Shown here one piece after another: positions 8,112-17,001 of a stretch of 64,000 nt of DNA (position 1 is its first letter; each line of letters begins with the position of its first letter). Source of the DNA: an uncultured Lachnospiraceae bacterium (GTDB lineage: Bacteria > Bacillota > Clostridia > Lachnospirales > Lachnospiraceae); NCBI GenBank assembly GCA_910579685.1, contig CAJTVN010000006.1, forward strand, positions 1-64,000. Direction: 5' to 3'. Position numbers and translations under genes: made by a program. The notes beneath the pieces were generated by a model. The model worked only from the letters and a program-made list of their open reading frames with translations, searched no databases and was not told the DNA's origin.

Positions 8112-9101
8112 ATGCAATACACGGATATCGGGATTGATTTGGGAACAGCCAGCATTTTGGTTTACATCAGAGGGAGAGGAGTCGTATTAAAGGAGCCCTC
8201 GGTAGTGGCATATGATAGAGATACAAACAAGATTAAGGCAATCGGTGAAGACGCAAGACTGATGCTGGGGAGGACTCCCGGCAATATCATGGCGGTCCGG
8301 CCTTTGAGACAGGGCGTGATCTCTGATTACAAGGTGACGGAGCAGATGATGAAATATTTCATCCAGAAGGCCCTGGGCAAAAAAGCGTTTCGCAAGCCGA
8401 GGATTGCGGTCTGTGTTCCCAGCGGTGTGACAGAGGTGGAGAAGAAGGCGGTTGAGGATGCCACGCTCCAGGCAGGAGCGAGAGAGGTTTCCATTATTGA
8501 GGAGCCCATTGCGGCGGCGATCGGTGCGGGGATTGACATTTCCAAGCCCTGTGGAAACATGATCGTGGATATCGGGGGAGGAACCTCGGATATTGCCGTT
8601 ATTTCTCTGGGAGGAACCGTGGTCAGCGCATCCATCAAGATTGCGGGGGATGATTTTGACGAGGCCCTTGTCCGCTACATGAGAAAGAAACATAACCTGC
8701 TGATCGGAGAAAGGACGGCAGAGGATATTAAGATTAAGATCGGTTCCGCTTTCAAGCGTCCCGAAGTGGACTATATGGATGTAAGAGGGCGCAATCTGGT
8801 AACAGGGCTTCCCAAAACGGTGCAGGTTTCCTCCGAGGAGACCGAGGAGGCGCTTAAGGAGGCGACGGCGCAGATTATCGAAACCATACACAGCGTTCTG
8901 GAAAAAACGCCGCCGGAGCTGGCGGCGGATATCGCTGACAGAGGAATTGTCCTTACGGGAGGAGGAAGCCTGCTCCGCGGACTGGAGGATCTGATCTGCG
9001 AGAGAACGGGAATCACTACAATGACGGCGGAGGATCCCATGACGGCCGTGGCTATCGGCACAGGCAAATATGTGGAATCTCTTGCAGGATACAGAGATTA
9101 A
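8112..9101 (+). CDS. mreB: MreB/Mbl-type rod shape-determining actin homologue
   Basis: This bacterial actin forms membrane-attached filaments that orient cell-wall synthesis. The 329-residue product carries the actin-fold nucleotide motifs: phosphate-1 GIDLGTASILVY near the N-terminus, phosphate-2 VDIGGGTSDIAVI (about 155-167), and an adenosine-binding GIVLTGGGSLLRGLE (about 280-294). EEPIAAAIGAG is also typical of MreB/Mbl. The start at 8112 has GGAAAGGGG upstream. It lies 12 bases before two flagellar rod genes, the arrangement known for mbl-flhO-flhP in Bacillus, so an Mbl-like paralogue is the more exact guess. The sequence cannot separate MreB from Mbl. Confidence 0.93.
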   Translation: MQYTDIGIDLGTASILVYIRGRGVVLKEPSVVAYDRDTNKIKAIGEDARLMLGRTPGNIMAVRPLRQGVISDYKVTEQMMKYFIQKALGKKAFRKPRIAVCVPSGVTEVEKKAVEDATLQAGAREVSIIEEPIAAAIGAGIDISKPCGNMIVDIGGGTSDIAVISLGGTVVSASIKIAGDDFDEALVRYMRKKHNLLIGERTAEDIKIKIGSAFKRPEVDYMDVRGRNLVTGLPKTVQVSSEETEEALKEATAQIIETIHSVLEKTPPELAADIADRGIVLTGGGSLLRGLEDLICERTGITTMTAEDPMTAVAIGTGKYVESLAGYRD

Positions 9102-9113
9102 GGGAGGATATTT

Positions 9114-9890
9114 ATGGTAAAAGGATTATATACCGCTTATACCGGAATGATCAATCAGGAGCACCGGATGGACGTGCTGACCAATAACCTTGCGAATGCA
9201 AACACAAACGGCTACAAGAAAGAGGGAGCGACCAGCCAGTCCTTTGATTCGGTTCTCACCTACAAGATCAAGGATATCTCGGAGGGCTACCGGCTGACCA
9301 GAAGAATGGGGATCAACAATCCGGGCGTCAAGGTGGGAGAAGGATATACGGACTTTTCACAGGGCCCCATGAAGAACACCGGTGGCACCTATGACCTTGC
9401 ATTGACGGATTCCGGTTTTTTTGCGATACAATATACAAACAAGGCGGGGGAAACTTCTGTCAAATATACGAGAGACGGCAATTTCACTCTGACTCAGGGC
9501 GGTGCGCTGGTGACCAGGGACGGCGATGCGGTTCTGGACGAGAACGGGCAGCCGATTCAAATTGATACGGCTCTTGAAGCCCAGATCAATGCAAGCGGGC
9601 AGATCATTCAGGACGGCCAGGTAGTGTCGACGATTCAGGTTACGGATTTTGAGGATTACAACTATCTGGAGCATTTTGGCGAAAACTATTTCGTTCCCAT
9701 AGAGGGGGCGCAGACAAAGGAGCCGGAAGCCGAGATTTACGCCGGATATTTGGAGACATCCAACATATCGGTGGTGTCGGAAATGGCAAACATGATCACC
9801 ATTCAGCGGGCGTACGATTCCAACCAGAAGGTGATAACAACGATTGATTCCACACTTGAGATATCAGCCAATCAGTTAGGCAAGTTATAG
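9114..9890 (+). CDS. flgF: Flagellar basal-body rod protein, FlgF/FlhO-like
   Basis: This is a structural protein of the flagellar rod, exported by the flagellar type III apparatus. The 258-residue product begins with the conserved rod-family N-terminus (YTAYTGMINQEHRMDVLTNN, then LANANTNGYKKEG) and ends with the matching C-terminal helix ending in ALE-type ISANQLGKL, preceded by ANMITIQRAYDSNQK. The paired helical ends polymerise as a coiled coil. GGGAGG lies 6 bases before the ATG. The next gene is its FlgG-like paralogue. Naming as FlgF or FlhO rests on order and similarity; it is not distinguishable from other rod proteins by motif alone. Confidence 0.9.
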   Translation: MVKGLYTAYTGMINQEHRMDVLTNNLANANTNGYKKEGATSQSFDSVLTYKIKDISEGYRLTRRMGINNPGVKVGEGYTDFSQGPMKNTGGTYDLALTDSGFFAIQYTNKAGETSVKYTRDGNFTLTQGGALVTRDGDAVLDENGQPIQIDTALEAQINASGQIIQDGQVVSTIQVTDFEDYNYLEHFGENYFVPIEGAQTKEPEAEIYAGYLETSNISVVSEMANMITIQRAYDSNQKVITTIDSTLEISANQLGKL

Positions 9891-9908
9891 TAATAAGGAG
9901 GCAGCACA

Positions 9909-10727
9909 ATGGTTAGAAGCTTATGGTCCGCAGCGACCGGAATGAACGCACAGCAGACAAATGTAGACACGATTGCAAACAATCTTGCCAATGTAAATAC
10001 CGTGGGATACAAGGCCCAGACGGCGCAGTTCAAGTCGTTGCTTTATCAGACGTTACAGACAGCCACAACTACGGCAAACGGAGACCCCAAGCCGACCACG
10101 TCCCAGGTAGGTCTCGGCGTAAGGAACTCCTCCATTAATACCAGTTTCCGTCAGGGCAGCCTGCTCTCTTCCAGCAGCAGCACATCCTTTGCCATTGAGG
10201 GAGATGGATTTTTCGCAATTAAGGGAAGCGATGGCAATACATATTATACGAGAAACGGCGATTTCACATGGGCCATCAACAGTAACCGGGAGCTCATGCT
10301 GACGAACCAGGACGGCCTTCCGGTGCTTGACACAAACGGACAGAACATCACGGTTCCCGGCGACCGGGTGGCAAGCCGGATCACCATAGGGCAGGACGGC
10401 ACCCTGTATTATCCGGATGGAAACAATGTGCCGCAGTCTATGGGCAAGACCATCGGTCTCAGCCAGTTTAATAATCCCGGGGGCCTTAAGAGAAAGGGCG
10501 ATACGCTGTGGGAGATCACGGCGGCCAGCGGCGAAGTGATGAACGAGTCCACCAACAATAATGTGGTGAAGAGCCGGATCGTGCAGAATTACCTGGAGGG
10601 TTCCAATGTCCAGGTGGCAGATGAGATGGTGAACCTGATTGTCGCACAGAGGGCTTACGAGATGAACTCAAAGGCCATTACCACCTCGGATGAGATGATG
10701 CAGACGGCAAACAACCTTAAGAGATAA
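9909..10727 (+). CDS. flgG: Flagellar basal-body (distal) rod protein FlgG/FlhP
   Basis: This 272-residue rod protein is a paralogue of the preceding gene and is expected to form the distal rod of the flagellum. The N-terminal MVRSLWSAATGMNAQQTNVD and NNLANVNTVGYKAQ segment and the C-terminal EMVNLIVAQRAYEMNSKA are the two conserved rod-family ends, and the length matches FlgG (about 260-270). The IEGDGFFAIKG and YTRNGDF segments are characteristic of the middle domain. The ribosome site is AAGGAGG. It sits 18 bases behind flgF and ahead of a rod-binding protein, so the three are probably one transcript with mreB. Confidence 0.94.
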   Translation: MVRSLWSAATGMNAQQTNVDTIANNLANVNTVGYKAQTAQFKSLLYQTLQTATTTANGDPKPTTSQVGLGVRNSSINTSFRQGSLLSSSSSTSFAIEGDGFFAIKGSDGNTYYTRNGDFTWAINSNRELMLTNQDGLPVLDTNGQNITVPGDRVASRITIGQDGTLYYPDGNNVPQSMGKTIGLSQFNNPGGLKRKGDTLWEITAASGEVMNESTNNNVVKSRIVQNYLEGSNVQVADEMVNLIVAQRAYEMNSKAITTSDEMMQTANNLKR

Positions 10728-10755
10728 AGGGAGTGACGGAAAGGAAGTGTGACGG

Positions 10756-11106
10756 ATGGATTTAGGCGGTATTTCCTCTTACACAGATTATCTGACCAAG
10801 CAAAGCACCGCTTCGGCCAAGCTGAACGATACGTTAACGAACACGGACTATTCCAATGCGGATGAGGATAAGCTCCTCTCTGTCTGCAAGGAATTTGAGG
10901 CTTATTTTCTGGAGCAGGTATTCAAGGAAATGCAGAAAACCGTGGACTGCCTTAAGGAGGAGGGCAGTGATCCCAATGAACATCTGGTGGATTATTTCAA
11001 GGAGAACGTGATTCAGGATCTGACCAAGACATCCACGGAAAAACAGGGGCTTGGAATTGCTCAGATGCTTTACGAGCAGATGAAACGCAATTATAATATG
11101 ACCTGA
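10756..11106 (+). CDS. Rod-binding protein (FlgJ N-terminal domain type)
   Basis: This 116-residue protein resembles the stand-alone rod-binding domain that forms the N-terminal half of FlgJ and assists rod assembly. The characteristic CKEFEAYFLEQVFKEMQKT segment and the C-terminal GLGIAQMLYEQMKRN helix are visible. There is no muramidase domain, unlike enterobacterial FlgJ, so wall cutting must come from another protein, as in other Firmicutes. It follows flgG after 28 bases and completes a rod-assembly trio. The start at 10756 is preceded by GGAAGTG with fair spacing. Confidence 0.85.
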   Translation: MDLGGISSYTDYLTKQSTASAKLNDTLTNTDYSNADEDKLLSVCKEFEAYFLEQVFKEMQKTVDCLKEEGSDPNEHLVDYFKENVIQDLTKTSTEKQGLGIAQMLYEQMKRNYNMT

Positions 11107-11132
11107 TGGGATCGGAGAGTAGGATGAATAGA

Positions 11133-11178
11133 GAGGCTGCTGATATGAGACGGGTGACCGTCTTGTTTGGCAGCCTTC
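11133..11178 (+). terminator. Hairpin between the rod genes and recD2
   Basis: GAGGCTGC (11133-11140) pairs with GCAGCCTTC (11170-11178), enclosing a second stem AGACGG/CCGTCT. It may partially terminate or stabilise the upstream mRNA. The following sequence has only a weak T content, so full termination is doubtful. Confidence 0.45.
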
Positions 11179-11200
11179 ATTTATGTGTGAGGAACGGCAT

Positions 11201-13465
11201 ATGGAAAGGGTAAAGGGTTATATCGATCATATTATATTTCAGAACAGGGACAATGGGTACGCAGTGCTCTCCTTTATCGCACAGGGTGCGCAGGGCGAGG
11301 AGAGAGGAGGGGATCAGGAGCTGGTCTGCGTGGGTTCCTTCAAAAACATAGAGGCCGGGGAGACGCTTGAAATTGACGGCACTTATGTTGAGCACCCGGT
11401 ATACGGACGCCAGCTGAAAGCGGAGAACTACCGCGTTGTCCCGCCGGACGATACGGCCGGCATGGAGCGCTATCTGGGCTCGGGCGCCATCAAGGGAATC
11501 GGGGAAGCGCTGGCGGCAAGGATTGTCCGGACTTTTAAGGAGGATACCTTCCGCATTATGGAGCAGGAGCCGGAGCGGCTCTCCGAGGTCAAGGGGATCA
11601 GCGAGAGAAAGGCAAGGGAAATTGCGCAGCAGATGATTGAAAAGAGGGATATGCGGGAGGCCTTCGTATTCCTGCAGCAGTATGGCATATCCAACACCCT
11701 TGCGGTAAAAATTTATAATCAGTATGGCATGAAGCTATATGGAATCATGAAGGAAAACCCCTACCAGCTTGCGGAGGACATTTCCGGCGTGGGCTTTCGC
11801 ATTGCGGATGAAATTGCGTCAAAAATCGGGATTCACACGGACTCGGACTACCGGATCCGAAGCGGTATCCTTTATGCGCTCGCACAGGCTGCGGCGGAAG
11901 GGCATACTTATCTGCCCTTTGAAGTGCTGACGGAACGGGCGGCCTCGCTCCTTGGCCTGTACCGGGAGGCGATAGAGCCGCAGGTGGACAATCTGGCAAT
12001 GGATCGGAAGCTGGTGATCAAGAGCTGCGGGGAGGAAAGAAGAGTCTATGCCGTTTCCTATTATTATGCGGAGATGAAATGCGCAAGAATGCTTCACGAT
12101 CTGAACGTTACCATGGACGAGGAGCTTCTGCCCCTGGAGGAAAAAAAGCTGGAGAAGCTTTTGGAAAAACTGGAGGAGGATCAGGGGATCGAGCTGGACG
12201 AGCTGCAGAGGAAGGCGGTTCTCACGAGTATATCCAGTGGTGTGATGATCCTTTCCGGGGGACCGGGAACCGGAAAGACCACCACGATCAATACCATTAT
12301 CCGTTTTTTCGAGGCGGAGGGGATGGATATTCTGCTTGCGGCGCCCACCGGGCGGGCTGCCAAGCGCATGACGGAGACCACGGGATTTGAGTCGAAGACC
12401 ATCCACAGGCTGCTTGAGATCAACGGTTCTGCACAGGAGGGAAAAAGCGCACAGTTTGAGAGAAACGAGGAGAACCCCCTGGAGGCCGACGTTCTGATCA
12501 TTGATGAGATGTCCATGGTGGACATTCATCTGTTTGCGGCGCTCCTTGCCGCGGTGAGCGTGGGAACGAGACTGGTTATGGTGGGGGACATGAACCAGCT
12601 TCCAAGCGTGGGTCCGGGACAGGTGCTGCAAGATCTGATAAAAAGCGGGTGCTTTCCCGTTGTAATGCTCCGGAAAATTTTCCGGCAGGCGGGGGAGAGC
12701 GACATTGTGGTGAATGCCCACAAGATAAACCGGGGAGAAGCGATTGCCCTGAACAACAAAAGCAGGGATTTCTTTCTGCTGGAGAGAAAGGATGCAAATG
12801 TGATCTATAAACATATGATACAGCTGATCCGGGAAAAGCTTCCGCCCTACGTGGAAGCACAGCCCTATGACATCCAGGTACTGACTCCCATGCGGAAGGG
12901 GAATCTGGGCGTTGAGGTTCTGAACCATATTCTGCAGAGATATCTGAACCCGCCGGAAGACGGCAAAAGGGAGTACCAGTCCGGGGAACGTCTTTTCAGG
13001 GAAGGTGACAAGGTCATGCAGATAAAAAACAATTACCAGATTACCTGGGAGGTCATAAGCCGTTATGGGATTCCCATTGATAAGGGAATGGGAATTTTTA
13101 ACGGAGACATGGGTATCATACGGGAAATCAATGAGGCGGCCCAGAGCCTTACGGTTGAGTATGACGAGGCCCGGCGGGTGGAATATCCCTTTGTACAGCT
13201 GGACGAGATCGAGCTTGCCTATGCCGTCACCATACATAAATCCCAGGGAAGCGAGTATCCGGCAATCATTCTTCCGCTTCTTGCCGGCCCGAAGCTTCTT
13301 CTCAACCGAAACCTGCTCTACACGGCGGTGACGAGGGCGAGAAAGTGCGTGACCATACTGGGAAGCTCGCAGGTGGTGCAGCAGATGATTGATAACGAGA
13401 GGGAGAGCAAACGCTATACGAGCCTTGACGACAGAATCAGGGAACTTGCGCAAAATTGGGAATAA
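11201..13465 (+). CDS. recD2: ATP-dependent DNA helicase RecD2
   Basis: RecD2 is a superfamily 1B 5'-3' DNA helicase found in bacteria that lack RecBC; it helps with replication-fork repair and mismatch or recombination repair. The 754-residue product has the N-terminal OB-like region, tandem helix-hairpin-helix motifs (GAIKGIGEALAARIV and SEVKGISERKAREIA, about 90-145), Walker A LSGGPGTGKTTT (about 353), Walker B LIIDEMSMVD (about 430), and C-terminal motifs YAVTIHKSQGSEYP and LYTAVTRAR. The ATG at 11201 (MERVKGYIDH) has GAGGA 7 bases upstream and matches the family start better than the ATG at 11183. The length is close to Bacillus YrrC (about 800). comF follows after 10 bases. Confidence 0.95.
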   Translation: MERVKGYIDHIIFQNRDNGYAVLSFIAQGAQGEERGGDQELVCVGSFKNIEAGETLEIDGTYVEHPVYGRQLKAENYRVVPPDDTAGMERYLGSGAIKGIGEALAARIVRTFKEDTFRIMEQEPERLSEVKGISERKAREIAQQMIEKRDMREAFVFLQQYGISNTLAVKIYNQYGMKLYGIMKENPYQLAEDISGVGFRIADEIASKIGIHTDSDYRIRSGILYALAQAAAEGHTYLPFEVLTERAASLLGLYREAIEPQVDNLAMDRKLVIKSCGEERRVYAVSYYYAEMKCARMLHDLNVTMDEELLPLEEKKLEKLLEKLEEDQGIELDELQRKAVLTSISSGVMILSGGPGTGKTTTINTIIRFFEAEGMDILLAAPTGRAAKRMTETTGFESKTIHRLLEINGSAQEGKSAQFERNEENPLEADVLIIDEMSMVDIHLFAALLAAVSVGTRLVMVGDMNQLPSVGPGQVLQDLIKSGCFPVVMLRKIFRQAGESDIVVNAHKINRGEAIALNNKSRDFFLLERKDANVIYKHMIQLIREKLPPYVEAQPYDIQVLTPMRKGNLGVEVLNHILQRYLNPPEDGKREYQSGERLFREGDKVMQIKNNYQITWEVISRYGIPIDKGMGIFNGDMGIIREINEAAQSLTVEYDEARRVEYPFVQLDEIELAYAVTIHKSQGSEYPAIILPLLAGPKLLLNRNLLYTAVTRARKCVTILGSSQVVQQMIDNERESKRYTSLDDRIRELAQNWE

Positions 13466-13475
13466 CGGAGGATAA

Positions 13476-14231
13476 ATGATAAAAGGGGAAAATTTAGGGG
13501 AGAAAATTGTGGAAAGCGCAAAGGCGGGGTTTGAGAGAATTCTTGACCTCGTCTATCCGAAGAGATGCGTCGTGTGCGACGGGATCACCGAGGAACCGAA
13601 GAGAGCGGTCTGCAGAGGCTGCGAGGGGAAGATTGTCCATATCAGGGCGCCCTTCTGCATGAAATGCGGCAAACAGCTTCAGGCTGCGGAGGAAGAGCTG
13701 TGCGAAGGCTGTAGGACCAAGAGGCATTTCTTTGTCCAGGGAACGGCGCTCTACGATTACGGGAGCATGGCGGATTCCATTTTCCGCTTTAAATATTGTG
13801 GCAGGCAGGAGTACGCCGCATTTTACGGCAGGCAGCTTGCGGAACAAAAGGCAATGTGGCTGGGGGCCGTGAGGCCGGATGCCCTGATCCCGGTGCCGGT
13901 TCATGCCTCCAGAAGGAGAAAACGGGGATATAACCAGGCGGAGCTGATTGCGGCGGAGCTGTCAAAACACACCGGGATCCCGGTGAACACGACGCTGATT
14001 GTCCGGGTGCGCAAAACCCTCCCGCAAAAAGGGCTTGGAGGCAGAGAAAGACAAAATAATTTGAAAAAGGCTTTTAAAATCAGGGAAAATGATGTAAAAT
14101 TAAAGACGATTGTAATTATAGACGATATTTATACCACGGGCAGCACAATAGACGCCATGGCGGAGGTTTTGCGGACAGCCGGAATACAGAAGGTTTATTT
14201 TATGGTGCTTGCGGCAGGCCGTGGAATATAA
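13476..14231 (+). CDS. comFC: ComF family protein (phosphoribosyltransferase fold)
   Basis: ComF proteins carry an N-terminal zinc-finger region and a C-terminal phosphoribosyltransferase-like domain; in Bacillus, ComFC is needed for DNA uptake during competence. Here four CxxC pairs are visible (CVVC, CRGC, CMKC, CEGC), then PVPVHASRRRKRGYNQAELIA and the PRPP-binding loop VIIDDIYTTGS (about 215-225). The length of 251 residues is normal. GGAGG lies 5 bases before the ATG. The next gene is the yvyF homologue, the same neighbour as in Bacillus, although comFA is not next door. A role in DNA uptake here is inferred, since no other competence gene lies in the window. Confidence 0.92.
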   Translation: MIKGENLGEKIVESAKAGFERILDLVYPKRCVVCDGITEEPKRAVCRGCEGKIVHIRAPFCMKCGKQLQAAEEELCEGCRTKRHFFVQGTALYDYGSMADSIFRFKYCGRQEYAAFYGRQLAEQKAMWLGAVRPDALIPVPVHASRRRKRGYNQAELIAAELSKHTGIPVNTTLIVRVRKTLPQKGLGGRERQNNLKKAFKIRENDVKLKTIVIIDDIYTTGSTIDAMAEVLRTAGIQKVYFMVLAAGRGI

Positions 14232-14245
14232 AACGGGGTGAGACT

Positions 14246-14653
14246 ATGAATGTACGTAATTGCAGAGTTTGCGGAAGAATTTTTAACTATGTGGCAGGAC
14301 CGGGAATCTGCCCGAAATGCAGGGAAGAGAGTGAAGCCAAATTCCAGGACGTGAAGAAATTTATTCAGGATCATCACAATGCGGATATCAGGGAAGTCGC
14401 GGAAGAATGTGATGTGACCACAAACCAGATCCGTCAGTGGATCCGGGAAGAGCGTCTGGAGTTTTCCGCAGATTCGCCCGTTCAGATTGCTTGTGAAAAA
14501 TGCGGCGAAATGATCCGTTCCGGACGTTTTTGTGAGAAGTGCAAGCAGCAGATGGCAAACGGGTTCAACGAGGCGATCCGGCCAAAGAGAGGCCAGCAGG
14601 TGCAAAAGCCCGATACGCAGAAGGGCGGGCACGACAGAATGCGTTTCCTGTAG
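14246..14653 (+). CDS. yvyF: YvyF-like flagellar operon protein
   Basis: This 135-residue protein matches the flagellar operon protein family typified by Bacillus YvyF, encoded between comFC and flgM. It has two zinc-ribbon-like knuckle pairs (CRVCGR with CPKC at the N-terminus, CEKCGE with CEKC near 85-105). Between them lies a helix-turn-helix-like segment, DIREVAEECDVTTNQIRQWI (about 44-63), similar to MerR and excisionase heads. This suggests nucleic-acid binding and flagellar gene control, but the precise target is not known. It follows comF after 14 bases. The C-terminal tail is basic and probably disordered. Confidence 0.88.
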   Translation: MNVRNCRVCGRIFNYVAGPGICPKCREESEAKFQDVKKFIQDHHNADIREVAEECDVTTNQIRQWIREERLEFSADSPVQIACEKCGEMIRSGRFCEKCKQQMANGFNEAIRPKRGQQVQKPDTQKGGHDRMRFL

Positions 14654-14694
14654 AGTGCGGGCAGCCGTGTGCGGAATACAGAGAAAGGAATCGT

Positions 14695-15081
14695 ATGATC
14701 AATGAAGAAAAGGTCATTCTGATGACCAGGATGGCGTCCTATGAAGAGGGAAAAGGGAAAAGGGATATCCGCATCATGCATTATTTCAGAGGCGATTTTA
14801 TCGGGTTCCAGATGCTGAAGTCAATTATTGCGGTGACCGTCGCTTTTCTCGCGGTGTTTGCCGCCTATGTGTTTTACAATTTTGAGCCCCTGATGCAGGA
14901 GGTCTACAAGATGGATCTGATGGCGTTCGGGAAAAATGTGATTACCCTGTACTTATGTGTGGCGGGAGGGTACAGCGTGATATCCTATGCTGTTTACGCC
15001 CACAAATACAGTAAAGCAAAAAAAGGTCTGAGGACATATTTTGCCAATCTGAAAAGACTGGTCGGAATGTATGACAAATAG
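14695..15081 (+). CDS. Unknown small membrane protein (two TM segments)
   Basis: I do not recognise this 128-residue protein. It has a charged N-terminal cytoplasmic stretch with a MHYFRGDFIG element, a first hydrophobic segment IIAVTVAFLAVFAAYVF (about 46-62), a short outside loop with NFEPLMQEVYKMD, a second segment VITLYLCVAGGYSVISYAVY (about 82-101), and a basic C-terminal tail. The ATG at 14695 has GAAAGGA 5 bases upstream; a longer frame starting in yvyF is rejected. It lies between yvyF and another unknown membrane gene, just upstream of cdaA, in the same direction with short gaps. The two proteins may work together at the membrane. Confidence 0.7.
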   Translation: MINEEKVILMTRMASYEEGKGKRDIRIMHYFRGDFIGFQMLKSIIAVTVAFLAVFAAYVFYNFEPLMQEVYKMDLMAFGKNVITLYLCVAGGYSVISYAVYAHKYSKAKKGLRTYFANLKRLVGMYDK

Positions 15082-15140
15082 ATCTGTGATACATGGAACG
15101 GCAGGTTCGAAAGACATGGTACGTTAAAGAGGAAGACACT

Positions 15141-16103
15141 ATGACAACTTTATTTGTTGCAAAGCAGTACATTAAAGGCTTTATCTCAAAATATGAGGTG
15201 TATTTAAAGCCGCTTTTGAAACTGGTACTGGCGCTGACGGCACTGATGATCATCAATGGCAAAATTGGTTATATGCACCGGCTGGACAGTATTTCCATCG
15301 TGCTCATTCTGGCGCTGATGTGTTCGTTTATGCCGATGAATTTTATTATATTCGTGGCGGCCGCCTTTGTGGTAATGCATATGTATACGCTGGGCCTGGA
15401 ATGTGCGGCTCTTACGCTGATTTTATTTTTGGTTTTATTTCTCCTGTATTTCCGGTTTTCGCCGAAGGATACGATTGTGGTGCTGCTTACCCCGCTTGGC
15501 TTTATGATCGGAATCCCCTATGCGGTTCCGCTCGTTATGGGGCTTGTCGGAACGCCTGTTTCCGCCATATCCGTGGGCTGCGGGGTAATTGTCATGTATT
15601 TCATTAATTATATGGCGGAGATTGCGCCGGCGGTTTCCGGAATGGACGAGGGAGATATGGCTGGCAAATTCCGGTTTATCATTGATGGCTTTATGGACCG
15701 GAAGGAAATGCTTTTGCTGATTGCGGCCTTTGCGGTGACAATTATAGTCGTTTATCTGATCAGAAGGCTTTCCATTGATTATGCATGGACTATCGCCATC
15801 ATTTCCGGGGCCCTGGTGGACGTCATGATTCTGCTGGTGGGAGACCTGTCCTTTGATATGGAGATTTCCATAGCGGGGCTGATCGTGGGAACCATTTTTT
15901 CCGTGGCGATTGCGAAGCTGGTGGAGCTCTTTGCCTTCCACCTGGATTACAGCCGGACGGAAAAGGTGCAATTTGAGGATGATGAATATTATTACTACGT
16001 GAAAGCAGTGCCGAAGATCACGGTGGCTGCACCTTCCCGGACGGTGAAGAAGATCAACGCCTCCAGAAGGAGGCCGTCCGGCTCCGGGCAGGCGCATAGA
16101 TAG
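15141..16103 (+). CDS. Unknown polytopic membrane protein
   Basis: This 320-residue protein is not recognised. It has about seven or eight hydrophobic segments (for example LLKLVLALTALMII, SIVLILALMCSFMPMN, AALTLILFLVLFLLYF, GLIVGTIFSVAIAKLVELF) and a cytoplasmic C-terminal tail of about 60 residues that begins acidic with four tyrosines (EDDEYYYYVKAVPKI) and ends basic. No catalytic motif is evident. The ATG at 15141 is supported by GAGG 8 bases upstream. It sits 25 bases before the diadenylate cyclase gene cdaA and behind another unknown membrane gene, so a role in envelope or cyclic-di-AMP physiology is possible but unproven. Confidence 0.75.
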   Translation: MTTLFVAKQYIKGFISKYEVYLKPLLKLVLALTALMIINGKIGYMHRLDSISIVLILALMCSFMPMNFIIFVAAAFVVMHMYTLGLECAALTLILFLVLFLLYFRFSPKDTIVVLLTPLGFMIGIPYAVPLVMGLVGTPVSAISVGCGVIVMYFINYMAEIAPAVSGMDEGDMAGKFRFIIDGFMDRKEMLLLIAAFAVTIIVVYLIRRLSIDYAWTIAIISGALVDVMILLVGDLSFDMEISIAGLIVGTIFSVAIAKLVELFAFHLDYSRTEKVQFEDDEYYYYVKAVPKITVAAPSRTVKKINASRRRPSGSGQAHR

Positions 16104-16128
16104 AAATCGGTTAAATGAGGAAATGTCA

Positions 16129-17001
16129 ATGTCTCGGATGAGTGAATTTGTTGAAACATATCTGGCGCGTATACCCAGAAATATCAGATGGGTGGATATT
16201 GTAGAAATTCTGATTATTTCTTTTCTGGTGTACCATATACTGGCATGGATCAAAAATACAAGGGCCTGGTCGCTTTTGAAGGGAATTATTGTGATTGCGG
16301 CTTTCATTTTGATTGCGGCCTTTTTTGAGATGAAGACAATTCTGTGGATTGTGGAAAATGCTTTCAGCGTGGCGATTATGGCGGTGGTGGTGATTCTGCA
16401 GCCGGAGCTGCGAAAGGCGCTGGAGGATCTGGGGCGGAAAAATCTGATCTCATCCCTCATTCCTTTCGATACCTCAAAGGTGTCGGTGGCCGGGAGATTT
16501 TCGGATAAGACGATTAATGAGATTGCAAAAGCGTGTGTGGAAATGGGCAAGGTGAAAACGGGAGCCCTTATTGTCGTGGAACAGAATCAGTCCCTGGCGG
16601 AATACGAGCGGACGGGGATCGATGTGGACGGTATTGTGACGAGTCAGTTGCTGATCAATATTTTTGAGCATAACACGCCGCTCCACGATGGGGCTGTGAT
16701 TGTGAGAGGAAACCGGGTCGTCTCGGCCACCTGCTATCTTCCTCTTTCCGACAATATGGCCCTGAGCAAGGATCTGGGAACCAGACACCGGGCCGGCGTG
16801 GGAATTTCCGAGGTCACGGATTCCATGACCATCATTGTCTCGGAGGAGACCGGAAAGATCAGCATAGCCTATGAGGGAAATCTTACAAGAAGCCTGGACG
16901 GGGAGGCCGTGAAGGAAAAACTCAGATTAATACAGAATAAGCCGGAAGAAGAGAACAAAAAGCATATTCTGTGGAAGGGACGGTCCAAAGGTGAAAAATA
17001 A
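16129..17001 (+). CDS. cdaA: Diadenylate cyclase CdaA
   Basis: CdaA makes cyclic di-AMP from two ATP at the inner face of the membrane; the messenger controls potassium and wall homeostasis. The 290-residue product has three N-terminal membrane segments (about 22-85) followed by the DAC domain, with the catalytic LHDGAVIVRG (DGA about 185-189) and RHRAG (about 219-223) motifs intact. I chose the ATG at 16129 because GAGG lies 8 bases ahead; the ATG at 16123 is too close to it. It overlaps cdaR by 11 bases, and glmM follows, giving the classic cdaA-cdaR-glmM operon that couples the messenger to amino-sugar precursor supply. Confidence 0.96.
   Translation: MSRMSEFVETYLARIPRNIRWVDIVEILIISFLVYHILAWIKNTRAWSLLKGIIVIAAFILIAAFFEMKTILWIVENAFSVAIMAVVVILQPELRKALEDLGRKNLISSLIPFDTSKVSVAGRFSDKTINEIAKACVEMGKVKTGALIVVEQNQSLAEYERTGIDVDGIVTSQLLINIFEHNTPLHDGAVIVRGNRVVSATCYLPLSDNMALSKDLGTRHRAGVGISEVTDSMTIIVSEETGKISIAYEGNLTRSLDGEAVKEKLRLIQNKPEEENKKHILWKGRSKGEK

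Noticed and set aside
7975..8190. Short open frame in the mreB leader
   Set aside because: Its translation has no ribosome site and no conserved look; it also covers the GC hairpin and overlaps the true mreB start.
11819..13453. Long reverse open frame (about 544 codons) opposite recD2
   Set aside because: It has no family features, lies wholly opposite a clear helicase gene with correct motifs, and shows composition of an antisense shadow.
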